DNA from: JAGSOU01 sp049974865
Lineage (GTDB): Bacteria > Pseudomonadota > Alphaproteobacteria > Rhodobacterales > Rhodobacteraceae
Assembly (NCBI GenBank): GCA_049974865.1
Contig: JBNGCX010000011.1
Coordinates: forward strand, 1 to 64,000
Direction of reading: 5' to 3'
DNA: 64,000 bases
Made by a program: the position numbers and the translations under genes. A model generated the notes under the pieces. The model saw only the letters and a program-made list of their open reading frames with translations. It did no database searches and was not told the origin of the DNA. Shown here in pieces: positions 1 to 8,043 of the stretch (position 1 is its first letter; the number at the start of each line of letters is the position of its first letter).

Positions 1-201
1 GATGGGCACGGGCGAGGCCGAGGGCGAGGAAAAGGCAATGGACAGCGCGATCCCCAAGGTGACCACGGCCCAGTTCGTCGTGGTGTCCAGCCGCGTTCGC
101 CAGATGGTCGAGCGGTAGACCTCGCCGCGGTAAAGATGCGCCAGCGCGCCGATCTCGGCTGAATCCAGCGCTTTGCGGCCGCCCCGATCACCTGCCGTCA
201 T
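1..201 (-). CDS. DUF2270 family integral membrane protein (N-terminal part; runs off the window)
   Basis: The first 67 codons are present and the frame stays open to the left edge. The start ATG is at 199-201. The N-terminal stretch EIGALAHLYRGEVYRST, followed by a WAVVTLGIALSIAF membrane segment, resembles the DUF2270 family of predicted inner-membrane proteins, whose function is unknown. It is the last gene of a minus-strand series, separated from the upstream CorC-like gene by hairpins. Family recognition comes from the conserved N-terminus only; the rest of the protein is not visible. Confidence 0.7.
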   Translation of the reverse strand, partial: MTAGDRGGRKALDSAEIGALAHLYRGEVYRSTIWRTRLDTTTNWAVVTLGIALSIAFSSPSASPVPI

Positions 202-268
202 CCGCTTCCTCCCTGCCGGCAAGTTTCGCACAGGCGGATCGGAGGCGGCAAGGCTGTCCTTCTTCTTG

Positions 269-324
269 GCCCAAATACTCCGGGGGTGAATGGCCCCGCA
301 GGGGCCAGAGGGGGCAGCGCCCCC
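269..324 (-). terminator. Tandem-hairpin terminator downstream of the CorC-like gene
   Basis: Two perfect stems lie in tandem: GGGGGC/GCCCCC at 310-315/319-324 and TGGCCCC/GGGGCCA at 291-297/301-307. On the minus strand they are followed by CCGGAGTATTTGGG and then AAGAAGAAGG (about 258-285). The order of stem then TATTT fits termination of minus-strand transcription that has just passed the CorC-like stop codon. A related tail follows hisI near 39243. Confidence 0.6.
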
Positions 325-345
325 CTGCTGGTACCCAAGTCCGCC

Positions 346-1662
346 CTAGAGCGGCCGGATCTTGAGCCGCGTGATCCGGTTCTCCTTGCGCGCGCAGACC
401 TCGAAGCGGAAGCCGTGGAACGAGAAGACCTGCCCCTGGCTGGGGATCATCTGCGCCTCGTGGATCACCAGCCCGGCCACGGTATTGGCCTCCTCGTCGG
501 GCAGGGTCCAGTCGGTGGCGCGGTTGAGGTCGCGGATGGTCATCGCGCCGTCGACCAGCAGCGCGCCGTCCTCGGTGCGCCGGATCGGATGCTCGGCGTC
601 GATGTCGAACTCGTCGGTGATCTCGCCCACGATCTCCTCGAGGATGTCCTCAAGGGTGATCAGCCCCTGCAGCGCGCCGTATTCGTCCACCACCAGGGCG
701 AAATGCGTGTGACGCCGCAGGAACTCGCGCATCTGATCGTCCAGCGTGGTGGTCTCGGGTACGAAATAGGGTTCCATCGCCACGTCGGTCACCCGGAAGG
801 TCCGCAGCCCCTCTTCCGAGGCCTCGGGGCCGCGCAGCAGCTTGTCCACCGCGCGCAGCAGGTCCTTGGCGTGGACCACGCCGACGATATTCTCCGGGTC
901 GTCCTTGAAAACGGGCAGGCGGGTGTGGGGCGAGGACAGGCATTGCGACAGGATCGACTCGGGGTCGTCATCGGCATCCACCATCTCGATCTTGGAACGG
1001 TGGAGCATGATCTCCTCGATATAGCGCTCGCTGAGGTCCAGCGCGCCGAGGATGCGGTCGCGCTCTTCCTTCTCGACCACGCCCTCGGACCGGCCGAGCT
1101 GCAGCGCGCCCGCGATTTCCTCCCGCACGGCGAGGATGTGGCTGTCGGGGTCGGTCTTGACCCCGAAGAGCAACAGAACCTGCCGCACGAAAGCGCGCAC
1201 CGCGCTGACGATGGGCGAGAACAGCAGGATCACCAGCCGGATGATGCCCGCCACCCGGGCCGCGGCCAGCTCGGCATTGGTGATGGCATAGGTCTTGGGC
1301 AGCACCTCGGCGAAGATCAGCACCAGCAGGGTCATTACCAGCGTGGCCAGCGCCACGCCGCCCTCGCCGAACAGCCGCGTGAACAGCGCGGTGGCCAGCG
1401 AGGTGGCCAGGATGTTCACCAGGTTGTTGCCCAGCAGGACCGAGCCGATCAGCCGCTCGTTGTCCTCGGTGATCTTCAGCGCGGCGATGGCGCCGCGGTT
1501 GCCCTTGTCGGCCTGGCTGCGCAGCTTGCCGCGCGAGGCGGCGGTCAGCGCCGTCTCCGAGCCCGAGAAGAAGGCCGACATCAGCAGCAGAACCAGGATT
1601 CCCCCGGCGGTCAGCCAGAAGGCGGTGTCGAGCGTGGCCAGAAATCCGGGGGCGTCGTCCAT
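346..1662 (-). CDS. HlyC/CorC (CNNM) family transporter with CBS pair
   Basis: This is a 438-aa inner-membrane protein of the CorC/HlyC family (DUF21 or CNNM domain, CBS pair, CorC_HlyC C-terminal domain). Family members are linked to Mg2+/Co2+ efflux. The N-terminal ~180 residues are hydrophobic with the DUF21 signature SAFFSGSETALTAASR. Two CBS repeats lie around residues 190-330 (RSKIEMVDADDDPESIL, then HTHFALVVDEYGALQGL), followed by the C-terminal domain. I chose the second ATG of an ATGATG pair because GAGGA then sits 5 nt upstream; an open extension to 1719 overlaps the upstream xerD end and looks unlikely. It follows xerD closely and may be co-transcribed. Substrate is not determinable. 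Confidence 0.85.
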   Translation of the reverse strand: MDDAPGFLATLDTAFWLTAGGILVLLLMSAFFSGSETALTAASRGKLRSQADKGNRGAIAALKITEDNERLIGSVLLGNNLVNILATSLATALFTRLFGEGGVALATLVMTLLVLIFAEVLPKTYAITNAELAAARVAGIIRLVILLFSPIVSAVRAFVRQVLLLFGVKTDPDSHILAVREEIAGALQLGRSEGVVEKEERDRILGALDLSERYIEEIMLHRSKIEMVDADDDPESILSQCLSSPHTRLPVFKDDPENIVGVVHAKDLLRAVDKLLRGPEASEEGLRTFRVTDVAMEPYFVPETTTLDDQMREFLRRHTHFALVVDEYGALQGLITLEDILEEIVGEITDEFDIDAEHPIRRTEDGALLVDGAMTIRDLNRATDWTLPDEEANTVAGLVIHEAQMIPSQGQVFSFHGFRFEVCARKENRITRLKIRPL

Positions 1663-1720
1663 CATGTTCCTCGCGGGCAGTGTTGCCGCTTTTATGGGGG
1701 CGCGGCGGCCCGCGATCAAG

Positions 1721-2638
1721 TCAGCCGTCGCGGGCCAGCGGGTGATGTTCCAGCACCAGCGCCTTCAGGCGCTCGTCCAGGACATGGGTGTAGATCTCGG
1801 TGGTGGAGATATCGGCATGCCCCAGAAGGGTCTGGATCGCGCGCAGGTCGGCGCCGCCTTCCAGCAGGTGCGTGGCGAAGGCATGGCGCAGCGTGTGCGG
1901 CGTGACCTTGGTCGGGTCGACCCCGCCCGCCACCGCGAGTTCCTTGATCAGCGCGTAGAACCGATGCCGGGTCAGGTGCCCCTCCTTGCCGCGCGAGGGG
2001 AAGAGGAAGCGGCTGGCGGGTTTGCCCTTGGCCCTGGTCGCCTCTTCGGTTTCGTCGCGCCGTTTCAGCCAGGCCGCCAGCGCCGCCTGCGCCGGGGGAG
2101 ACAGCGGCACCATGCGTTCCTTGCCGCCCTTGCCGCGGATCAGCAGCATTCGCGGGTTGCCGCGGGCGGCGGCGACGGGCAGGCCCACCAGCTCACTCAC
2201 CCGCATGCCGGTGGCGTAGAGCAGCTGCATCAGGCAGGCGTTGCGCAGCGCGTCGCGGCCCTGCGTTGCGGCCTCCAGCAGGCGGTCGACCTCGTCATGG
2301 GTCAGGGTCTTGGGCAGGCGCCTGGCCTTGCCCGGCCCCCTGATCTGCAGCGCCGGGTTGTCGGCGCGCCAGCCTTCCTCATAGGCGAAACGGTAGAGTT
2401 GCCGGATCGCCGACAGACGCCGGGCGCGGGTCGCCTGTGCCAGCCCCTGCGCGTCGCAATGCACCAGGTAGCCCTCGACATCCGCGCGCGTGGCGGTGGC
2501 CAGGTCGCGTCCGTCCAGCCAGCCCGCGAAATCCTTCAGGTCGCGCGCATAGGCCAGGAGCGTGTTCTGCGCGGCGTCGAGTTCGGCGGCCTGCGCCTCG
2601 AGGAAGGTCTGGATCCAGCGGGCGGCCTCGGGCGTCAT
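1721..2638 (-). CDS. xerD: Site-specific tyrosine recombinase XerD
   Basis: A 305-aa tyrosine recombinase, the usual XerD length. With XerC it resolves chromosome dimers at dif during division. The N-terminal SAM-like core-binding domain covers residues ~1-95. The catalytic domain shows Arg146 (GMRVSELVGL), a Lys in RGKGGKERMVPL (170-173), His248 and Arg251 (HTLRHAFATHLL), His274 (LLGHADISTT) and nucleophile Tyr283 (EIYTHV). All are intact, so this is a housekeeping enzyme and not a decayed integrase. It overlaps the upstream 510-aa gene by 4 nt (ATGA), indicating translational coupling. XerD is preferred over XerC from overall sequence character; that distinction is less certain. Confidence 0.88.
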   Translation of the reverse strand: MTPEAARWIQTFLEAQAAELDAAQNTLLAYARDLKDFAGWLDGRDLATATRADVEGYLVHCDAQGLAQATRARRLSAIRQLYRFAYEEGWRADNPALQIRGPGKARRLPKTLTHDEVDRLLEAATQGRDALRNACLMQLLYATGMRVSELVGLPVAAARGNPRMLLIRGKGGKERMVPLSPPAQAALAAWLKRRDETEEATRAKGKPASRFLFPSRGKEGHLTRHRFYALIKELAVAGGVDPTKVTPHTLRHAFATHLLEGGADLRAIQTLLGHADISTTEIYTHVLDERLKALVLEHHPLARDG

Positions 2639-4167
2639 GCCGTGGGCTCCAGGATCACGATCTGCAGCGCGGCGCGCCGGGCCACGTCCTCCAGACCCAC
2701 CGCGCGCAGCAGGGCGACGCCTTCGGTCAGGTCACCCAGATCACCCACCGCGCCGGTGCCGATCAGGGCGATGGCGTTCAGCAGCGCCTCACCCAGCCGG
2801 CCGTGCTCCAGCATCGCGCCGAGCCGGGGCGCAGGCTCGGCCCTGGCGAAGGCCTCGGCCAGCGCGGCGGCGGCGGGCGTGGGGGGCTTCAGCCCCGAAA
2901 CGTCGCCCTTGGCAAGGCCCGCGAGGAACGCCTCCTGCGGTGTCGCGGGGTCGTGCCCGGCGGCGACCAGCTCGTAGCTGTTCGAGAGCAGGCCGATGCG
3001 GAAGGCCAGGGCGCGCGGTACGTCGGACAGCGGCAGGCGCGCCAGACGTTCGCCGTAAAGCGCGGCAAAGGGCACCTCCAGCCCCGCGTCTTCCATCGCG
3101 GCCCAGGCCGGGGGCAGGGCGCGCGCCACCGCCTCCGGGTCGCCCGAGAGCATGGCCACGTCGAAGGCCTGCACCGCCTCGACCCGGTCCCAGACCCCGC
3201 CCGAGGCGGCCGGCATCCGCTCGGTATAGATGCCCAGCAGGCGGTTCTCGTCGATGGCGCCGGTGCGGGCCAGCCGCTCGGCCGCCTCGATCCGCGCCTT
3301 CCAGCCGGCGGTGAAGCGCAGGTCGGACTGGGCGAAGGCCACCGGCAGGGTGGTGGTGGGCAGCGCCTCGCCGATCGCCTCGAACATGCGGAAGACCAGA
3401 GGGCTGGGATGGCTGGGCACGGGCAGGGGCGGCTCGCCCTCGAAAAGTTCCGGGTCGAGGAAACGGATCAGCAGCGCGTCCTCGGCCTCGGTGACGAATC
3501 CCAGCGCCTTTGCGGTGTCCAGCGTCAGCAGCGCGGCGTTCCAGTCGCCGCCGCGCGCCAGGCAGAAGATGCGCGCCGGGAAGGTGGGCGCGATGTCGGG
3601 TGCCGCGCGCATGGCGGCGCAGGCGCGGTCCTCGTGCCCGGTCAGCAGCGAGACGTCGAACCAGCGGCGGAACAACTCGGCATTGGTGGGGCCGGCGCGC
3701 TCCAGCAGGGCCTGAGCCTGGTCCAGCGCCCCGAGCGCCAGCAGCGTGTCCAGCCGCGCCAGCAGCAGCCGGCCGTCCTCCTCGCTGCCCTCGGGCGGGT
3801 CAAGCTCGGCCAGCAGCAGGGTATAGAGCAGCCGCGCCGTGGCCGGCAGGCGCGGGGCGCGCTTGGCCTGGATCAGCCGAACCAGCTCGTCGATGTCGCT
3901 GTCGCCCCAGGTGTCGGCGGGCAGGCCGGTGACGGTGGGCGGCAGCAGGCCCACGGCATCCAGCCGCGGCCCGTCCAGGGCGGTGACGCTGATTTCCTCG
4001 GGCGCCGCGCCGCTCACGTCGTCGGCGCCGCGGGGCAGGGCGGCGGTGCCGGGCTCCGACACCGAATCCGACAGCCAGTCGATGGCCGACAGCGGCGGCT
4101 CGGCCGTCGCGGACCCGGCCAGCGCCGTGCCCAGGCACAGGGCCGCCGCCGCGCGCTTAATCCACAT
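2635..4167 (-). CDS. Exported protein of unknown function, repeat-like helical
   Basis: A 510-aa protein with a clear signal peptide (KRAAAALCLGTALAGSATAE, cleavage near residue 22). The mature part is Ala/Leu/Glu-rich and predicted helical, with alternating segments such as LLALGALDQAQALLERAG that suggest TPR/Sel1-type repeats, but no catalytic motif is recognisable. Its start lies inside the 46-aa upstream gene (11-nt overlap) and its stop overlaps the xerD start by 4 nt. The four genes 46-aa peptide, this protein, xerD and corC therefore look like one operon. Function unknown; a periplasmic scaffold or interaction role is only inference. Confidence 0.75.
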   Translation of the reverse strand: MWIKRAAAALCLGTALAGSATAEPPLSAIDWLSDSVSEPGTAALPRGADDVSGAAPEEISVTALDGPRLDAVGLLPPTVTGLPADTWGDSDIDELVRLIQAKRAPRLPATARLLYTLLLAELDPPEGSEEDGRLLLARLDTLLALGALDQAQALLERAGPTNAELFRRWFDVSLLTGHEDRACAAMRAAPDIAPTFPARIFCLARGGDWNAALLTLDTAKALGFVTEAEDALLIRFLDPELFEGEPPLPVPSHPSPLVFRMFEAIGEALPTTTLPVAFAQSDLRFTAGWKARIEAAERLARTGAIDENRLLGIYTERMPAASGGVWDRVEAVQAFDVAMLSGDPEAVARALPPAWAAMEDAGLEVPFAALYGERLARLPLSDVPRALAFRIGLLSNSYELVAAGHDPATPQEAFLAGLAKGDVSGLKPPTPAAAALAEAFARAEPAPRLGAMLEHGRLGEALLNAIALIGTGAVGDLGDLTEGVALLRAVGLEDVARRAALQIVILEPTA

Positions 4168-4297
4168 CGAGGGTCACCGGCTCGCTGACCTCATGCCGTT
4201 CGGGCGCCATGTTGCCCAACCCCAGATAGGCGAATCCCGCCAGCCCGATCAGGCCGAGGATTGCCAGAATGACGAGTGCCTTGAAAATCCGCCCCAT
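4157..4297 (-). CDS. 46-aa single-pass membrane protein, unknown
   Basis: This short gene encodes MGRIFKALVI..., one strongly hydrophobic helix (about residues 4-28, ALVILAILGLIGLAGFAYLG) and an acidic C-terminal tail ending VTLDVD. Its stop lies inside the start of the 510-aa exported protein gene (11-nt overlap). A perfect TATAAT -10 lies about 50 nt upstream of the start. The overlap and composition argue that it is real; it is too short for routine ORF callers. No function can be assigned; it could anchor or partner the exported protein. Confidence 0.7.
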   Translation of the reverse strand: MGRIFKALVILAILGLIGLAGFAYLGLGNMAPERHEVSEPVTLDVD

Positions 4298-4348
4298 GGA
4301 ACTGCCTCTTTTTCTGTCCTGTCCTGCGCGAATACCGCGCTTGTCACG

Positions 4349-4377
4349 ATTATATATGGCATTTCCTTCGACTTCAC
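4349..4377 (-). promoter_or_regulatory. Candidate sigma-70 promoter for the 46-aa peptide/xerD operon
   Basis: On the minus strand a perfect -10 (TATAAT, 4349-4354) lies 17 nt from GTGAAG (4372-4377), a three-of-six match to TTGACA. It points toward the 46-aa gene start at 4297. The intergenic region is divergent with aroK. Confidence 0.4.
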
Positions 4378-4423
4378 GTCATTCAGGGGGGCGGTGGCGA
4401 AATCATGCAGGAGGGCGCCCGGT

Positions 4424-4969
4424 TTGGGCTGGCGGCTGAAGAAGACGATCGTGATGGTGGGCATGATGGGCGCGGGCAAGACGGCGGTGGGAACCGCGCT
4501 GGCCCGGCGGCTGGAGGTGCCCTTCCTCGACAGCGACGAGGAGATCGTGAAGGCCGCCAACATGTCCATCGCCGAGATCTTCCAGCGCGACGGCGAGGCC
4601 TTCTTCCGCGAGAAGGAGACACAGGTCATCGGCCGGCTGCTGGAGGAGGAGCGCGGCGTGCTTTCCACCGGCGGCGGGGCGTTCCTGTCCGAGCGCAACC
4701 GGTCCATGATCTCGGAAAAGGGCGTTTCGGTCTGGCTGAAGGCGGATTTGGAGATCCTGTGGAACCGGGTGCGCCACCGCGACACCCGCCCGCTGCTGCG
4801 CACCGCCGATCCCTACAAGACCTTGTCCGACCTCTATGCCGCGCGGGTGCCGATCTACGAAAAGGCCGACCTGGTGGTCGAGGCGCGGCCGGACTATTCC
4901 GTCGAAGACATGACCGATGCCGTCATCGCCGCGCTGGCGACGCGGCCGGACGTGCTGGAAAGGACCTGA
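4424..4969 (+). CDS. aroK: Shikimate kinase
   Basis: A 181-aa shikimate kinase that phosphorylates the shikimate 3-hydroxyl in chorismate synthesis, in the cytosol. The Walker A motif GMMGAGKTAVG is near the N-terminus. The shikimate-binding elements DSDEEIV and STGGGAF and the lid motif RDTRPLL are all visible. There is no ATG at the expected position: the frame reads TTG-GGC-TGG-CGG-CTG-AAG-AAG, and AGGAGG ends 9 nt before this TTG, so I take TTG 4424 as the start. An internal ATG at 4454 would cut off the first beta strand just before the P-loop. The aroB start follows 4 nt after the stop, a classic aroK-aroB pair. Confidence 0.88.
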   Translation: MGWRLKKTIVMVGMMGAGKTAVGTALARRLEVPFLDSDEEIVKAANMSIAEIFQRDGEAFFREKETQVIGRLLEEERGVLSTGGGAFLSERNRSMISEKGVSVWLKADLEILWNRVRHRDTRPLLRTADPYKTLSDLYAARVPIYEKADLVVEARPDYSVEDMTDAVIAALATRPDVLERT

Positions 4970-4973
4970 AGAC

Positions 4974-6083
4974 ATGCAGACCGTTCACGTCCCGCTGGAG
5001 GGCCGGGCCTATGACATCCGCATCGGCGAGGGGCTGATCGCGCGCGCGGGCGCCGAGATCGCGCCGCTGCTCAGCCGCCCCCGCGTGGCGGTGATAACGG
5101 ACGAGACGGTGGCGGGCCTGCACCTGGACGCGCTGCGCGACGGGTTGGCCGCCGCGGGCATCGAGATGGTGGCGCTGGCGCTGCCGCCGGGCGAATCCAC
5201 CAAGGGCTGGGAACAGTTCTCCCGCGCCGTCGATTGGCTGATCGAGCAGAAGGTCGAGCGCCGCGACATGGTGGTGGCCTTCGGCGGCGGGGTGATCGGC
5301 GATCTGGCGGGCTTTGCCGCCGCCGTTCTGCGCCGGGGCGTGCGCTTCGTCCAGGTGCCGACGTCGCTGCTGGCGCAGGTCGACAGCTCGGTGGGCGGCA
5401 AGACCGGCATCAACTCGCCGCTGGGCAAGAACCTGATCGGGGCCTTTCACCAGCCCAGCCTGGTGCTGGCCGATATCGGCATCCTGGGCACGCTGACGGC
5501 CCGCGACTTGCTCGCCGGCTATGGCGAGGTGGTGAAATACGGGTTGCTGGGCGACGCCGATTTCTTCGAATGGCTGGAGGCGAACGGCCCGGCGCTGGCC
5601 GCGGGCGACATGGAGGCGCGCGCCTACGCGGTGCGCCGCTCCTGCGAGATGAAGGCCGAGATCGTGGTGCGCGACGAGACCGAGCAGGGCGACCGCGCGC
5701 TGCTGAACCTCGGCCATACCTTCTGCCACGCGCTGGAGGCCGCGACCGGCTATTCCGACCGGCTGCTGCATGGCGAGGGCGTGGCGATCGGCTGCGCGCT
5801 GGCCTTTGAGCTGTCGGCGCGGATGGGGCTGTGCAGCCAGGAAGAGCCCTCGCGCGTGCGGGCGCATCTGGCCGAGATGGAGATGAAGAAGGACCTGGCC
5901 GACATCCCCGGCGACCTGCCCGGCGCCGAGGCGCTGATCGGGCTGATGGCGCAGGACAAGAAGGTGCTGGACGGCAAGCTGCGGTTCATCCTGGCGCGGG
6001 GGATCGGGCAGGCCTTCGTCACCTCCGACGTCGACCGCGACGCGCTGCGTGCGGTGCTGGACGAGGCGCTGGCCGCGCGGTGA
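4974..6083 (+). CDS. aroB: 3-dehydroquinate synthase
   Basis: A 369-aa NAD+- and metal-dependent synthase converting DAHP to 3-dehydroquinate, the second step of the shikimate pathway. The NAD-binding glycine-rich segment FGGGVIGDLAGFAAA and the active-site stretch QVPTSLLAQVDSSVGGKTGIN are intact. Metal-binding residues occur in GYGEVVKYGLL, NLGHTFCHALE and HGEGVAIG. The ATG at 4974 is preceded by GAAGAC, only 4 nt after the aroK stop, so the two genes should be translated from one mRNA. Confidence 0.95.
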   Translation: MQTVHVPLEGRAYDIRIGEGLIARAGAEIAPLLSRPRVAVITDETVAGLHLDALRDGLAAAGIEMVALALPPGESTKGWEQFSRAVDWLIEQKVERRDMVVAFGGGVIGDLAGFAAAVLRRGVRFVQVPTSLLAQVDSSVGGKTGINSPLGKNLIGAFHQPSLVLADIGILGTLTARDLLAGYGEVVKYGLLGDADFFEWLEANGPALAAGDMEARAYAVRRSCEMKAEIVVRDETEQGDRALLNLGHTFCHALEAATGYSDRLLHGEGVAIGCALAFELSARMGLCSQEEPSRVRAHLAEMEMKKDLADIPGDLPGAEALIGLMAQDKKVLDGKLRFILARGIGQAFVTSDVDRDALRAVLDEALAAR

Positions 6084-6198
6084 GGCGGGGTCAAATCCTC
6101 CGCTCCGTGGGGGATCATGCCCCCTCATTTGAACACGACACTTCCGCTTCGGAACGAAGGGCGGCGCCCGACCCCGGGGTGGGCGCAGACAGCGCCCT

Positions 6199-6216
6199 CC
6201 CGGGCTGACGCCCGGG
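6199..6216. terminator. GC-rich hairpin between convergent aroB and the M50 protease gene
   Basis: A perfect 7-bp stem CCCGGGC/GCCCGGG encloses the loop TGAC. It sits in the 186-nt gap between convergent stops (6083 and 6270), together with smaller GC hairpins around 6110-6185. There is no U tract on either side, so its role as a terminator is inferred from position. Confidence 0.35.
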
Positions 6217-6269
6217 CGACATTACGGAACGAGATTTCCGCGCCACGCGCTTGTCGTCAAAGACGAAAT

Positions 6270-7349
6270 CTACGTTTCCTGCCCGCTGACCACCATCAGC
6301 TCCCCGATATTCTCGCGCGTGATATAGCCTACCATGCTGCCGTCGGGCGCGACCACGGCCACCGCCTGCGCGCTGTCCTGGAACAGCGCGTCCAGCGCGT
6401 GATCCAGCCGCGCCGTCAGCTCGATGGCGGGGAAGGCGCCGCCCATGATCTCGCCGACATGGGACGGCGGGTGCTCGCTGTTCAGCGCCGCGAAGAGGGC
6501 GTTTCGGGTCAGCAGGCCCTCGGGCCGGCCCGCGGCGTCGAGCACGGGGAACTCGTGCTGCGTGGTGCGGATCAGCGCGTTGCCGGCGGCCTGCAGGCTG
6601 TCGCCGCGGCTGAGCGATTCGTAGCTGGTGATCATCGCGTCGCGGGCCATCAGGTGGCGCGCGGCCGAGCGCAGCGCGACGTCGGAGCGTTCCGCCGCCG
6701 CGGCCATGAAGATGAACACCGCGATCAGCAGCAGGATCGGGTTGCCGCCGGTCAGGCCCAGGAATCCGAAGAGGAAGGCCAGCACCTGGCCCGCGCCGGC
6801 GGCCACGCGGGTGGCCTGCACCCGGTTCATGGTCAGCGCCAGCACCGCGCGCAGCACCCGCCCGCCATCCATGGGGAAGGCCGGCAGCAGGTTGAACAGC
6901 GCCAGGAACAGGTTGACCGCGGCCAGGCGCTCGAAAAAGCCGATGCCGGGGTCCTCGATCGCGCCCAGGGCGTCGATCTGCGCCTGGATGCCGGTAATCA
7001 GGGTCAGGGCCGCCCAGATCACCACGTTGACGGCAGGCCCGGCCAGCGCCACGGCGATCTCGCGCAAGGGTTTCTCGGGCAGGCGCTCCAGCCGGGCCAT
7101 GCCGCCGATGGGCAGCAGCGTGATGTCGGGCGTCTTGATGCCGTAGCGGCGCGCGGTCAGGACGTGGCCGAACTCATGCGCCACCACGCAGGCGAACAGC
7201 GCGATGATGAACAGCACGTTCTGGGCGGCCGCCGCCGCGCCGCCCTCGGCATAGGCCACGGCCCCCACCCAGAGCAGCAGCAGGAAGAAGGTGGCGTGCA
7301 CCCGGAGTTCCGAGCCGAACAGCCGTCCGATGGGAAAGGACCATGTCAT
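6270..7349 (-). CDS. Site-2 protease family (M50) zinc metalloprotease with CBS pair
   Basis: A 359-aa polytopic membrane protein. The zinc motif HEFGH is at residues 58-62 within a transmembrane segment. The third ligand region NLLPAFPMDGGRVLR has Asp161. Two CBS repeats fill the C-terminus (~245-355; RTTQHEFPVLDAAGRPEGL, AVAVVAPDGSMVGYIT). This is the M50B SpoIVFB/Rv-type rhythm, distinct from the PDZ-containing RseP at 22871. Such proteins cleave within membranes; the CBS pair suggests nucleotide-sensitive control. Substrate unknown. Confidence 0.85.
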   Translation of the reverse strand: MTWSFPIGRLFGSELRVHATFFLLLLWVGAVAYAEGGAAAAAQNVLFIIALFACVVAHEFGHVLTARRYGIKTPDITLLPIGGMARLERLPEKPLREIAVALAGPAVNVVIWAALTLITGIQAQIDALGAIEDPGIGFFERLAAVNLFLALFNLLPAFPMDGGRVLRAVLALTMNRVQATRVAAGAGQVLAFLFGFLGLTGGNPILLLIAVFIFMAAAAERSDVALRSAARHLMARDAMITSYESLSRGDSLQAAGNALIRTTQHEFPVLDAAGRPEGLLTRNALFAALNSEHPPSHVGEIMGGAFPAIELTARLDHALDALFQDSAQAVAVVAPDGSMVGYITRENIGELMVVSGQET

Positions 7350-7379
7350 CGCGCCGCCCTCCGCGCGCCGGGGGTTGGT

Positions 7380-7880
7380 TTAGAACGGGATCTCGTCGTC
7401 CAGGTCCTGCGCCGGCGCGGGCGCGCCGCCGCCATAGCCCTGGCCACCGCCCTGGTCGTAGCCGCCCGACTGGCCGCCATAGCCGCCGCCCGAGCCATAG
7501 CCGCCGCCCTGGCCGCCGCCGCTGTCGCCGCGGCTGTCCAGCAGGGTCAGTTCGCCGCGATAGGGGCGCAGGACCACCTCGGTGGAATAGCGGTCCTGGC
7601 CGGACTGGTCCTGCCATTTGCGGGTCTCGAGCTGGCCCTCGATATAGACCTTGGAGCCCTTGCGCAGATATTGCTCGGCGATCCGCACCAGCGGCTCGGA
7701 GAAGATGGCGACCGAGTGCCACTCCGTCCGTTCGCGGCGTTCGCCGGTGTTGCGGTCCTTCCAGGTTTCCGAGGTGGCGATGCGCAGGTTGCATACCTTG
7801 CCGCCATTGGCGAAGGTCCGAACCTCCGGGTCGCGCCCCAGATTGCCCACCAGGATTACCTTGTTCACCGAACCTGCCAT
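7380..7880 (-). CDS. ssb: Single-stranded DNA-binding protein
   Basis: A 166-aa SSB. The N-terminal OB fold (~1-110; MAGSVNKVILVGNLGRDPEVR, then a WHSVAIF core) is followed by a Gly/Gln-rich linker with YGSGG-type repeats. It ends in the acidic tip DLDDEIPF that recruits repair and replication partners. It lies 30 nt downstream of no coupled gene and is divergent from the lytic transglycosylase gene. I looked for the alphaproteobacterial SOS box GTTC-N7-GTTC in the upstream 160 nt and found none with the right spacing. Confidence 0.97.
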   Translation of the reverse strand: MAGSVNKVILVGNLGRDPEVRTFANGGKVCNLRIATSETWKDRNTGERRERTEWHSVAIFSEPLVRIAEQYLRKGSKVYIEGQLETRKWQDQSGQDRYSTEVVLRPYRGELTLLDSRGDSGGGQGGGYGSGGGYGGQSGGYDQGGGQGYGGGAPAPAQDLDDEIPF

Positions 7881-8043
7881 GTTTCGCTCCCCGAATCTGC
7901 GTGTGTCTGGTCCTAGGTTTACACCACCCCAATAGAGTTAATGGAAGGTCAAATCGCGTGCCAGTCTTGGCAAGAAGCCGCTTGGGGTCTGGTGAAAACC
8001 GGCATTTCCGCTATATTGCGGCGGGATTTTTAAGGGGTTCGCC

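Noticed and set aside
1295..4188. Long plus frames opposite xerD and the exported-protein gene
   Set aside because: Typical complement reading of high-GC genes with biased third positions.
7881..8043. SOS box in front of ssb
   Set aside because: GTTC copies near 8037-8049 are only 5 nt apart and not at LexA spacing.
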